From Streptomyces griseicoloratus (lineage in GTDB: Bacteria; Actinomycetota; Actinomycetes; Streptomycetales; Streptomycetaceae): a stretch of 64,000 nt of DNA. The stretch covers positions 62,001 through 126,000 of the forward strand of contig NZ_JACVQF010000192.1 in NCBI RefSeq assembly GCF_014534645.1, written 5' to 3'. Below are positions 51,309 to 61,981 of this stretch, in pieces. Both the position numbers and the translations under genes were made by a program. The notes beneath the pieces were generated by a model that was not told the DNA's origin, did not search any database, and was given only the letters and a program-made list of their open reading frames with translations. The first letter of the stretch is position 1. Each line of letters opens with the position of its first letter.

Positions 51309-51398
51309 CCCCGGCCGGCGCATCGGCCGAACGGTTGATGCCCCCGTACGACCCCGGCGAGCACCGAAAACTCGGTGGGCAGTGTCAGTGGTGAACCG

Positions 51399-51412
51399 TA
51401 GGCTCGCTGCTG

Positions 51413-51415
<3 letters not shown>
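51399..51415 (+). promoter_or_regulatory. Probable leaderless promoter of the ABC exporter cluster
   Basis: TAGGCT (51399-51404) lies eight bases before the ATG at 51413, and no ribosome site is present between. This is the arrangement of leaderless transcripts, where transcription starts at or next to the A of ATG. A -35 is not obvious. Confidence 0.45.
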
Positions 51416-53313
<1,898 letters not shown>

Positions 53314-53317
<4 letters not shown>

Positions 53318-55167
53318 CGGCGCCCGCGACCACCGCGCCGGACAAGGAGGAGCCGGCCGACGAGGCCCGCGCGGCCGACGACCCCTTCGACCGGGACGTC
53401 CTGCCCACCCCGCCAGGCGCCACGGGGGCGCTGCTGCGCTCCCTGCTGGCCCCGATGAAGGCCCGTGTCGCCGTCACCACTCTCCTGCTGCTGCTCCAGC
53501 AGGCGGCGGTGCAGGCGGGCCCGCTGCTGGTGGCGTACGCCATCGACCGCGCCGTGCCGGCGTTCCGGGACCAGGACCACGGTCCGCTCGTCGCGGTCGG
53601 CGCCGGCTACCTGCTGTGCTCGCTGGCGGCGGGCGGGCTGCAGTACGCGTTCATCGCGGCGTCGGCCCGGGTCAACCAGGACGTGCTGCTGGACCTCCGG
53701 GGCCGCATCTTCCGTCACGCGCAGGCGCTGAGCGTCGACTTCCACGAGCGGTACACGTCGGGCCGGCTCATCTCCCGCTCCACCACGGACGTGGAGTCGC
53801 TGCGGGAGCTGCTCGACGAGGGCCTGCAGGAGCTGGTCACGGTCGTCCTCTCCTTCGTCTACATCTCGGCGATGCTGCTCTGGCTGGACCTGGGGCTCGG
53901 GGCCGTCGCGGTGGCGTCGTTCGTGCCGTTGTACGGGCTGGTGCGGATGTACCGGCGGCGGGCGGGGCGGGTGTACCGGCAGCGGTCCACGGCGATCGCG
54001 GCGGTGATCGTGAAGTTCGTGGAGACGATGAACGGCATCCGGCCGGTGCGCGCGTTCCGCCGGGAGGCCGCCAACGACGCCGGCTTCGCCGTCCTCAACC
54101 GGCGGCACGAACGGACCAACGGCGACGCGCTGCTGGAGATGGCCCGCTATGTCGTCGGCTCGCGGCTGGTCGCCAACACGGCCGTCGCGGGAATCGTGCT
54201 GTGGGGCGCCTACCGGGTCGCGGACGACACGCTGGCGCTCGGTGCGCTGGCGGCGGCGGTGCTGTACCTGCGGCGGCTGTACGACCCGATCGACCGGCTG
54301 GGCATGTTCCTGAACTCGTACCAGTCGGCGGCGGCCTCCCTGGAGAAGATCGCGGGCCTGCTCGCCCAGACGCCGTCCGTGCCCGAGCCTCCGGCGCCCA
54401 AGGAGCTGCCGGCCAAGGCGTCGGAGCACCCCGGCCGGGAGGTCGTCTTCGACGGCGTCCGCTTCGCCTACCGCACCGGCGGGGAGGTGCTGCCCCGCTT
54501 CGACCTGACGATCCCGGCCGGGCAGACGGTCGCGGTCGTCGGCTCCACCGGCGCGGGCAAGTCGACGCTGGCCAAGCTGCTCGCCCGGTTCTACGACCCC
54601 TCCGAGGGGCGAGTGCTGCTGGACGGCACCGACCTGCGGGACCTCGCCCTGCCCGAACTGCGGCGCGGGGTGGTGATGGTGACGCAGGAGGCGTTCCTGT
54701 TCTCCGGCACCGTGGCCGAGAACATCGCGATCGGCCGGCCCGAGGCGACCCGGGAGGAGATCGAGCGGGCCGCGAAGGCGATCGGCGCCCACGACTTCAT
54801 CGCCGCGCTGCCCGACGGCTACGACACCGACGTCCGCAAGCGGGGCGGCCGTATCTCCGCCGGTCAGCGGCAGCTCGTGGCGTTCGCGCGGGCGTTGCTG
54901 GCCGATCCGGCGGTGCTGATCCTGGACGAGGCGACCAGTTCGCTGGACGTGCCCGGTGAGCGGGCCGTGCAGCGGGCGATGGCGACGGTGCTGCGGGGCC
55001 GTACAGCGGTGGTGATCGCGCACCGGCTGTCGACCGTGGAGATCGCCGACCGGGTGCTGGTCATGGAGCACGGCCGCATCGTCGAGGACGGCGCGCCGGC
55101 CGAACTGATCGCCGGTACGGGCCGGTTCGCGGATCTGCACCGGGCGTGGCGGGACAGTCTGGCGTGA
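53314..55167 (+). CDS. ABC half-exporter 2 of the cluster (catalytic partner of 1)
   Basis: 617 residues. A charged N-terminal tail (1-36) precedes six helices and the ATPase. Walker A GSTGAGKS is at 410-417, Q-loop VTQEAFLFSG follows, Walker B LILDE is at 535-539 with the catalytic Glu intact, and the H-loop His is at 570. The signature is ISAGQ (514-518) instead of LSGGQ. The defects are complementary to those of half-exporter 1: together they give one full ATP site and one degenerate site. The start overlaps the upstream stop (ATGA). Confidence 0.92.
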
Positions 55168-55189
55168 GGACGGGTCTACGGGGGAGCCG

Positions 55190-56911
55190 ATGATCGACGC
55201 GTACGAGGACCCGGGCACGCCCGACCGCCGGGGCGGCTGGCGGTATCTGTGGTGGCTGGTCGGCCGGCAGCGGGCGCGGTGCGTGGCGGGGGCGCTGCTC
55301 GCCAGTGCCTGGATGGTGCTGCTGGCGGCGACGCCGTACCTGATGGCACGGGCGATCGACCACGGCCTCGAACCGGGCGACCTCGGCGCGCTGGCGGCCT
55401 GGACGGGGGCGCTGGTCGCGGCCGGCGCGTTCAACGCCTGGCTGGGCATCATGCGGCACCGCACGATGACCCGGGTCCGGATGGACGCCAACTTCCGCAC
55501 GGTCAAGGTCGTCGTCGGGCACGCGACGCGGCTCGGTGCCGCGCTGCGCGGGCAGGTGGCGACCGGGGAGGTCGTCACCATCGGGGTGGGCGACGTGCAG
55601 ACGATCAGCCAGTCGCTGACGGCCGTGGGCCCCGGTATCGGCGCGATCGTCGCCTACGCGGTCGTCGGCGGACTGATGCTGTCGGTGTCCGCGCAGCTCG
55701 CGCTGGTGGTGCTGCTCGGGGTGCCGGCGCTCGGCGTGCTGCTGGGTCCGCTCATGGGGCGGTTGCAGGGCAGGGAGGCGGAGTACCGGGAGCGGCAGGC
55801 GGTGCTGACCGCGCGGATCGGCGACCTCGCGGGCGGGCTGCGGGTGCTGAACGGGCTGGGCGGCAAGGGGCTGGTCGCGGACGCCTTCCGCCGGGACTCG
55901 GCGCTCCTGCGCGAACAGGGCTACCGGGTCGGGGCGGTGACCAGCTGGATCCAGGCCCTCGGCGTGGGGCTGCCGATGCTGTTCCTCGCCCTGGTGACCT
56001 GGCTGGGGGCACGGCTGGCCGTCCAGGGGCACATCAGCGTGGGCGAACTGGTGTCGGTCTACGGCTATGTGGTGGCGCTGGGATGGCCGGTGGCGTTCCT
56101 CATCGAGATGGGGCACCAGCTCAGCCGGGGCGTGGTGGCCGCCCGGCGCGTCGTCGCGTTCCTGCGCCTGGAGCCCGAACCGGACACGGGCACCCGGGAC
56201 GCCCCCGCCGAGCCGTCGGCGCTGTACGACCCGGAGTCCGGGGTGCGGGTGGCGCCGGGGCGGCTGACGGCGCTGGCCGGGGCCCGGCCCGACGACGCGG
56301 CCGCCGTCGTCGACCGTCTCGGCCGGTACGCCCCGTCGGACGTGACCTGGGGCGAGGTGCCGCTGTCGGAGATCCCCCTGGCGCAGGTGCGGGAGCGGAT
56401 CCTGGTCGCGGACCACGAGGCCGACCTGTTCGCCGGTCCGCTGCGCGAGGTGCTCAGCGGTGCCGGGACCGCCGGCGAGGCCGAGATGCTGCGGGCCGTG
56501 CACGCGGCCGCCGCCGAGGACATCGTCAGAGGACTGCCCGAGGGACTGGACACGGCCGTCGCCGCGCAGGGCCGCAGCCTGTCCGGCGGGCAGCGGCAGC
56601 GGGTGCGGCTGGCCCGGGCGGTGCTGGCCGATCCCGAGGTGCTGCTCGCCGTGGAGCCGGCCTCGGCGCTCGACGCCCACACCGAGGCCGCGGTGGCGGA
56701 CCGGCTGCGGGAGGCCCGCCGGGGCCGCACGACCGTGGTGGCCTGCACCTCCCCGCTGCTGCTCGACCGGGCGGACGTCGTGCACTACCTGGTCGACGGC
56801 AAGGTCGCGGCCACCGGCAGCCACCGCGAACTCCTCGGCGCCGAGCCGGGGTACCGGGCCCTCGTCGCACGGGGCGCGGAGGACGCCGAGGACGAGGAGG
56901 CCGTGCGATGA
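55190..56911 (+). CDS. ABC half-exporter 3 with Walker A lost
   Basis: 573 residues. Six helices lie between about 30 and 320. The ATPase is compact (about 350-555): where the P-loop should be, the sequence is LTALAGARPDDAAAVV (359-374) with no GxxGxGKS/T. The Walker B region reads VLLAVEPASALD (484-495), losing the Asp, and the H-loop is VVACTS, losing the His. In contrast the signature LSGGQRQR (464-471) is perfect. The frame is open to its ATGA overlap with the next gene, so this is not a pseudogene but a subunit specialised for giving its signature to the partner. Confidence 0.9.
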   Translation: MIDAYEDPGTPDRRGGWRYLWWLVGRQRARCVAGALLASAWMVLLAATPYLMARAIDHGLEPGDLGALAAWTGALVAAGAFNAWLGIMRHRTMTRVRMDANFRTVKVVVGHATRLGAALRGQVATGEVVTIGVGDVQTISQSLTAVGPGIGAIVAYAVVGGLMLSVSAQLALVVLLGVPALGVLLGPLMGRLQGREAEYRERQAVLTARIGDLAGGLRVLNGLGGKGLVADAFRRDSALLREQGYRVGAVTSWIQALGVGLPMLFLALVTWLGARLAVQGHISVGELVSVYGYVVALGWPVAFLIEMGHQLSRGVVAARRVVAFLRLEPEPDTGTRDAPAEPSALYDPESGVRVAPGRLTALAGARPDDAAAVVDRLGRYAPSDVTWGEVPLSEIPLAQVRERILVADHEADLFAGPLREVLSGAGTAGEAEMLRAVHAAAAEDIVRGLPEGLDTAVAAQGRSLSGGQRQRVRLARAVLADPEVLLAVEPASALDAHTEAAVADRLREARRGRTTVVACTSPLLLDRADVVHYLVDGKVAATGSHRELLGAEPGYRALVARGAEDAEDEEAVR

Positions 56912-58734
56912 CGACGGGGACACCGCGGAAGCCCGCCGGGCGGGAGACACCGGGCGCGGGCGCGCCGGAGCAGTTGCCCGTCGCCGGGCGCGCCGACGTC
57001 CGGCGGGCGGCGGCCGGCCTGGTACGCGCCGACGGGCGGGCCTTCGCCGTCGTCCTCGTCCTCAACGCGCTGGCGGCGCTGGCCGGTCTCGCGGGGCCGT
57101 GGCTGCTGGGCCGGATCGTGGACGAGGTGCGGGCCGGCGGCGGGGTCGGCGCCGTGGACCGCATGGCGTTCGCCATCCTGCTGTGCTCGCTCGCCCAGTT
57201 GCTGCTGGCCCGCTGGGCGCGGTACGTGGGTCATCGCCTCGGCGAACGCACGCTGGCCCGGGTGCGGGAGCGGTTCGTGGACCGGGTCCTGGCTCTGCCC
57301 GCGTCGGTGGTGGAGCGGGCCGGCACCGGCGACCTGACGACGCGGGGCACGGCCGACGTGACCACCGTCGGCACGACGCTGCGCGACGCCGGCCCGGAGC
57401 TGCTCATCAACTCGGTGCAGGCGCTGTTCCTGACCGCCGCGGTGTTCGTGCTCGACCCGCTGCTGGGCGCCGTAGGGCTGCTGGGGCTGCTGCCGATCTG
57501 GTTCGCGCTGCGCTGGTATCTGCGCCGGGCCCGGGACGGCTATCTCGCCGAGGGCGCGGCCACCTCGGAGGTCGCCGAGATCCTTGCCACCACGGTGGCC
57601 GGGGCCCGCACGGTGGAGGCGTTCCGGCTGGCCGGGCGGCGCGTGGCGGCGAGCCGCCGGGCGCTGGAGGTCTCGCGGCGCACCCGGTTCCACACGCTGT
57701 ACCTGCGCAGTGTGTTCTTCCCGGTGGTCGAGGTGTCCTACGTGGTCCCCGTGGCGGGCGTGCTGATGGCCGGCGGGGTGCTGCACGTGCACGGGGCAGT
57801 GAGCCTGGGATCGGTGGTGGCCTGCGCCCTGTACCTCCAGCAGCTGACCGGGCCGCTCGACGAGGTTCTGATGCGGATCGAGCAGTTGCAGAGCGGCGGC
57901 GCCTCCTTCGCCCGCGTGGAGGGCCTGGCCCGGGCCCCGCGCGCCGCGGCGGACGACTCCCCGGCCCCGGCGGACGACCGTATCGACGTGACGGGGGTGC
58001 GCTACTCCTACGACCGGGGCGGCGAGGTGCTGCGCGGGGTGGATCTGACGGTCCGGCCCGGCGAGCGGCTGGCCGTGGTCGGGCCGTCCGGCGCCGGGAA
58101 GACGACGCTGAGCCGGCTGCTGGCGGGCATCGACGCGCCGGACGCGGGGTCGGTGACGGTGGGCGGGGTGCCGGTGGTCGGGCTCGGCCCGGAGCGGCTG
58201 CGGCGCCAGGTCGTCCTGGTCACCCAGGAGCACCACGTCTTCCTCGGGTCGGTGCGCGACAACCTGCTCATCGCGGAACCGGCGGCGACCGACGAGCAGT
58301 TGTGGGCGGCCCTCGCGGCGGTCGGCGCCGAGGAGTGGGTGCGGGAGCTGCCGGACGGCCTCGCCACCGAGCTGGGCGGGGCCGGCCGCCGTACGGACGG
58401 CTCGCAGGCCCAGCAACTGGCCCTCGCCCGGGTGGTGCTGGCCGATCCGCACACGCTGATCCTGGACGAGGCCACGGCCCTGCTGGACCCGGCGACGGCC
58501 CGGCACACCGAGCGCGCCCTGGCCGCCGTGCTCCGGGGCCGGACGGTGATCGCCATCGCGCACCGGCTGCACACCGCGCACGACGCCGACCGGGTGGCGG
58601 TGATGGAGGACGGCCGGCTGACCGAACTCGGCACCCACGACGAGCTGGTGGCGGCCGGCGGGGCGTACGCGGCGCTGTGGGGTTCCTGGCACGGCGAGCC
58701 GTCGCGCGGCGGCGAACACCACGGTTCCGTATAG
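56908..58734 (+). CDS. ABC half-exporter 4 with signature motif lost (partner of 3)
   Basis: 608 residues. Six helices at about 45-320. Walker A GPSGAGKT is at 392-399, the Q-loop is VTQEHHVF, Walker B LILDE is at 517-521 with catalytic Glu, and the H-loop His is at 552. The signature position reads RTDGSQAQQ (495-503) instead of LSGGQRQR. Thus it complements half-exporter 3: its Walker A/B plus the other's LSGGQ form one working site, and the second site lacks everything. The start overlaps the upstream stop. Confidence 0.92.
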   Translation: MTTGTPRKPAGRETPGAGAPEQLPVAGRADVRRAAAGLVRADGRAFAVVLVLNALAALAGLAGPWLLGRIVDEVRAGGGVGAVDRMAFAILLCSLAQLLLARWARYVGHRLGERTLARVRERFVDRVLALPASVVERAGTGDLTTRGTADVTTVGTTLRDAGPELLINSVQALFLTAAVFVLDPLLGAVGLLGLLPIWFALRWYLRRARDGYLAEGAATSEVAEILATTVAGARTVEAFRLAGRRVAASRRALEVSRRTRFHTLYLRSVFFPVVEVSYVVPVAGVLMAGGVLHVHGAVSLGSVVACALYLQQLTGPLDEVLMRIEQLQSGGASFARVEGLARAPRAAADDSPAPADDRIDVTGVRYSYDRGGEVLRGVDLTVRPGERLAVVGPSGAGKTTLSRLLAGIDAPDAGSVTVGGVPVVGLGPERLRRQVVLVTQEHHVFLGSVRDNLLIAEPAATDEQLWAALAAVGAEEWVRELPDGLATELGGAGRRTDGSQAQQLALARVVLADPHTLILDEATALLDPATARHTERALAAVLRGRTVIAIAHRLHTAHDADRVAVMEDGRLTELGTHDELVAAGGAYAALWGSWHGEPSRGGEHHGSV

Positions 58735-58984
58735 CGAACATGAACGCCCGGACAACGAACCATTTCCGGCCAACTTACTGACGCGCTCCTGACAAGACTG
58801 GCCGGCTCCTGCCACTCTTCCCACGGCCGCTCCACAGCGACCCCACAGCTTGCCGATCGGCGCTGTGCCGCGGCCCGCTTTCGAGCACGTGGTTCTGCGT
58901 ACCGCCCTGTTCTGCCCGGCCGGCCCACCCGCCGCCCGGTCTCCCCTGGCCGCGCGACCCGCGGCCACGCAGAAGGAGTCAGTG

Positions 58985-61018
58985 TTGAGCAGCAGTTCTC
59001 CCCACAGACGCACCTCCCACACCACGCCCCGCCGCTCCACCCGCCGCCGGGCCGCCGCCGTCGCGCTGGCCGGCGTCGCCGCCCTGGTCGCGACCGCCGT
59101 GCAGTCCGGCGCCGCCACGGCCGCGCCGAAGGCCCCCGTCCCGGGCGCCGAGTCCGTCAAGCTCACCCCCTCCCAGCGCGCCGAACTGCTCCGCGAGGCC
59201 GACGCCGCCACCGCGGACACCGCGGCCGGCCTGGGCCTGGGCGCCAAGGAGAAGCTCGTCGTCCGGGACGTCGTCAAGGACCGCGACGGAACCCTGCACA
59301 CCCGCTACGAGCGCACCTACGACGGGCTGCCCGTCCTCGGCGGCGACCTGGTCGTCACCACCGACGCGGGGAAGACCGAGCGGGTCGTGAAGGCCACGCG
59401 GGCCGCCATCAAGGTCGCTTTCGTCACGCCGAAGATCTCCGCCACGAAGGCCGAGCAGCAGGCGCTGTCCGCCGCCAAGGCCGCCGGCGCCGAGCAGCCG
59501 GACGCCGACCGCGCCCCGCGCAAGGTGATCTGGGCGGCGAACGGGACCCCGGTGCTGGCGTACGAGACGGTCGTGGGCGGCCTCCAGGAGGACGGCACCC
59601 CGAACGAGCTGCACGTCGTCACCGACGCGGCCACCGGCGCCAAGCTGTACGAGTACCAGGCGGTCCACAACGGCACCGGCAACACCATGTACAGCGGCAC
59701 GGTGACACTGGGCACCGCCCAGTCGGGCTCGTCGTACACGCTGACCGACACCGCGCGCGGCAACCACAAGACGTACAACCTCAACCGCGGCACCTCCGGC
59801 ACCGGCACGCTCTTCAGCGGCTCCGACGACATCTGGGGCAACGGCAGCCCGTCCAACGCGGAGACGGCCGCCGCCGACGCCCACTACGGGGCCGCGCTGA
59901 CCTGGGACTACTACAAGAACGTGCAGGGCCGCTCCGGCATCCGCGGCGACGGCGTCGGCGCCTACTCACGGGTCCACTACGGCAACAACTACGTCAACGC
60001 CTTCTGGTCCGACAGCTGCTTCTGCATGACGTACGGCGACGGCTCGGGCAACACCCACCCGCTGACGTCCATCGACGTGGCCGCGCACGAGATGACCCAC
60101 GGCGTCACCTCCAACACCGCGAGGCTCGTCTACAGCGGCGAGTCGGGCGGTCTGAACGAGGCCACCTCCGACATCTTCGGCGCGGCCGTCGAGTTCCACG
60201 CGAACAACCCCTCCGACGTCGGTGACTACCTCATCGGCGAGGAGATCGACATCAACGGCGACGGCACCCCGCTGCGCTACATGGACAAGCCGAGCAAGGA
60301 CGGCGCGTCCAAGGACAGCTGGTACTCGGGGATCGGGTCGATCGACGTGCACTACTCGTCGGGTCCCGCCAACCACTTCTTCTACCTGCTGAGCGAGGGC
60401 AGCGGCACCAAGACCATCAACGGGGTCACGTACAACTCGCCGACCTCCGACGGGCTCCCGGTCACCGGCATCGGCCGCGCCAAGGCGGAGAAGATCTGGT
60501 TCCGCGCCCTGACCACGAAGTTCACCTCGACCACCAACTACGCGGGCGCCCGCACCGGCACCCTCGCGGCCGCCGGTGAGCTGTACGGCACCGACAGCGC
60601 CGAGTACAAGGCGGTGCAGGACGCGTGGGCGGGCGTCAACGTCGGCTCGCGCTCCGGCGGCGGGGGCGGGGGCTCGACCTTCGAGAACACCGCGGACGTG
60701 AACATCCCCGACAACGGATCGGCGGTCACCTCCTCGCTCACGATCTCGGGACGCACCGGCAACGCGCCGAGCAACCTCCAGGTGGGCGTGGACATCGTGC
60801 ACACCTGGCGCGGTGACCTGAAGATCGACCTGGTCGCGCCCGACGGATCGGTGTACGCGCTGAAGGCCAGCGGCTACGACCCGGCGCCCGACGTCCACGA
60901 GACCTACACGGTCAACGCCTCCTCGGAGCCGGCCAACGGCACCTGGAAGCTGCGCGTCCAGGACCAGGGACCGCAGGACACCGGCTACATCGACGCCTGG
61001 CGGCTGACCTTCCCGTAA
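58985..61018 (+). CDS. Secreted M4 (thermolysin-type) metalloprotease with C-terminal P-domain
   Basis: 677 residues if TTG at 58985 is the start (AAGGAG six bases before); a GTG three bases earlier is equally possible. Signal peptide: basic RRSTRRRAAAVALAGVAALVATAV, cut near AATAAP. A long FTP/PepSY propeptide follows (YERTYDGLPVLGGDLVV). The catalytic domain has AHEMTHGVTS (zinc ligands His and His, catalytic Glu) and GLNEATSDIFG with the third ligand Glu. After a glycine-rich hinge (SGGGGGGS) a proprotein-convertase P-domain ends the protein (LQVGVDIVHTWRGDLKIDL). Confidence 0.95.
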   Translation: MSSSSPHRRTSHTTPRRSTRRRAAAVALAGVAALVATAVQSGAATAAPKAPVPGAESVKLTPSQRAELLREADAATADTAAGLGLGAKEKLVVRDVVKDRDGTLHTRYERTYDGLPVLGGDLVVTTDAGKTERVVKATRAAIKVAFVTPKISATKAEQQALSAAKAAGAEQPDADRAPRKVIWAANGTPVLAYETVVGGLQEDGTPNELHVVTDAATGAKLYEYQAVHNGTGNTMYSGTVTLGTAQSGSSYTLTDTARGNHKTYNLNRGTSGTGTLFSGSDDIWGNGSPSNAETAAADAHYGAALTWDYYKNVQGRSGIRGDGVGAYSRVHYGNNYVNAFWSDSCFCMTYGDGSGNTHPLTSIDVAAHEMTHGVTSNTARLVYSGESGGLNEATSDIFGAAVEFHANNPSDVGDYLIGEEIDINGDGTPLRYMDKPSKDGASKDSWYSGIGSIDVHYSSGPANHFFYLLSEGSGTKTINGVTYNSPTSDGLPVTGIGRAKAEKIWFRALTTKFTSTTNYAGARTGTLAAAGELYGTDSAEYKAVQDAWAGVNVGSRSGGGGGGSTFENTADVNIPDNGSAVTSSLTISGRTGNAPSNLQVGVDIVHTWRGDLKIDLVAPDGSVYALKASGYDPAPDVHETYTVNASSEPANGTWKLRVQDQGPQDTGYIDAWRLTFP

Positions 61019-61045
61019 GTCACCTGGGCCCGGAATCCCATGACG

Positions 61046-61083
61046 GGGCGGCACCCGGAACGCGAAGTTCCAGGGTGCCGCCC
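61046..61083 (+). terminator. Terminator downstream of the M4 protease gene
   Basis: A perfect 11 bp inverted repeat (GGGCGGCACCC, 61046-61056, and its complement 61073-61083), continued after a bulged A by a 5 bp inner stem (GGAAC/GTTCC), lies 27 bases after the protease stop. The DUF1990 start is 14 bases further on. Confidence 0.85.
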
Positions 61084-61097
61084 TAGGCTTGGTGCCC

Positions 61098-61607
61098 ATG
61101 TCCTTCACGTACGACGACGTCGGCGCGACCCGCGAGCCGGGCCACTGCCCGCCCGGCTTCCGCCCCCTGCACGTCCGCACGCGGCTCGGGGAGGGCGAGC
61201 AGGTCTTCCGCCGGGCCGCCGAGGCGGTGCTCACCTGGGAGATGCACCGCGCGATGGGCGTCGGCATCGACGCGAGCGCGGAACGGGCCGCGCCCGGCGT
61301 CGACGTCACCGTCACGCTGGCCGGGATGATCAAGGCGCCCTGCCGGGTGGTGTGGACCCTGGAGGAGCCCCGCCGGGCCGGCTGGGCCTACGGCACGCTG
61401 CCCGGCCACCCGGAGTGCGGCGAGGAGTCCTTCGTCGTGGACCGCACGGGCGACGGCACGGTCTGGCTGACCGTGACCGCCTTCAGCCGCCCGGCCAAGT
61501 GGTACGCCAAGGCGGGCGGCCCGGCGACGCGCGGCTTCCAGCACGCCTACGCCCGCCGCTGCGGCACCGTGCTGCGCCGCCTGAGCACCGAGAACCCCGA
61601 CGCCTGA
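61098..61607 (+). CDS. DUF1990-family protein
   Basis: 169 residues from the ATG at 61098. Family features: SFTYDDVGATRE at the N-terminus, GFRPLHVRTRLGEGEQVFRRAAEAVLTWEMHRAMGV in the first half (shown in part), AYGTLPGHPECGEESFVV in the centre, and a C-terminal FSRPAKWYAKAGGPATRGFQ. The fold is unannotated beyond the family and no function is established. No signal peptide. Confidence 0.88.
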   Translation: MSFTYDDVGATREPGHCPPGFRPLHVRTRLGEGEQVFRRAAEAVLTWEMHRAMGVGIDASAERAAPGVDVTVTLAGMIKAPCRVVWTLEEPRRAGWAYGTLPGHPECGEESFVVDRTGDGTVWLTVTAFSRPAKWYAKAGGPATRGFQHAYARRCGTVLRRLSTENPDA

Positions 61608-61610
61608 CAC

Positions 61611-61925
61611 CACCGCGGACCACCGGCACCGGTGGGCGACGGCACCGCGGACCGCCGGTACCGGTGGGCGACGGCACCGCCGGGACCCGGCAGCCCCGAC
61701 GCCGACGGAAACGGCACCACGCCGGAACCCGGCAGCCCCAACGCCGACGCGAACAGCACCGCGGACCGCCGGCGCCGCCGGGACCCGGCACCCCCGGAAC
61801 CCGGCAGCCGCAACACCGACGGAAACGGCACCACAGACCGCCGACGCCGCCGGAACCCGGCTGCCCCAACGCCGACGGGAACAGCACCGCGGACCCCGGC
61901 ACACCAGGCGCGCGGCGCCCCCTGA
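61611..61925. repeat. Imperfect tandem repeat block between DUF1990 and glgP genes
   Basis: Two 32 bp units (61611-61642 and 61643-61674) differ at two positions. They are followed by longer degenerate units that alternate ACCGCGGACCGCCG, ACCCGGCAGCCCC and ACGCCGACGGAAACGGCACC blocks to about 61925. This is the only gap of more than 300 bases in the right third (61608-61981). A frame is open across it on the plus strand, but its product is a Gly/Asp/Thr/Arg low-complexity string without a ribosome site, so I do not call a gene. Confidence 0.72.
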
Positions 61926-61981
61926 CAGCGACACCACCGGGGCACGGCACCGCCGGGGCACGGCGCCGCCGCGGGGTCGGG

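Noticed and set aside
55249-56907. Extension of the half-exporter 4 frame back through half-exporter 3 (1161 codons in total)
   Set aside because: The extra part is frame-shifted relative to half-exporter 3, which is clearly real; the ATG at 56908 is coupled by ATGA.
55190-56911. Half-exporter 3 as a pseudogene or frameshift because Walker A is missing
   Set aside because: The frame is intact, third-position GC is normal throughout, LSGGQRQR is perfect and the ATGA coupling to its partner is kept.
61632-61925. Possible 97-codon gene in the repeat block
   Set aside because: Repetitive Gly/Asp/Thr/Arg product and no ribosome site; best explained as open frame in repeat DNA.
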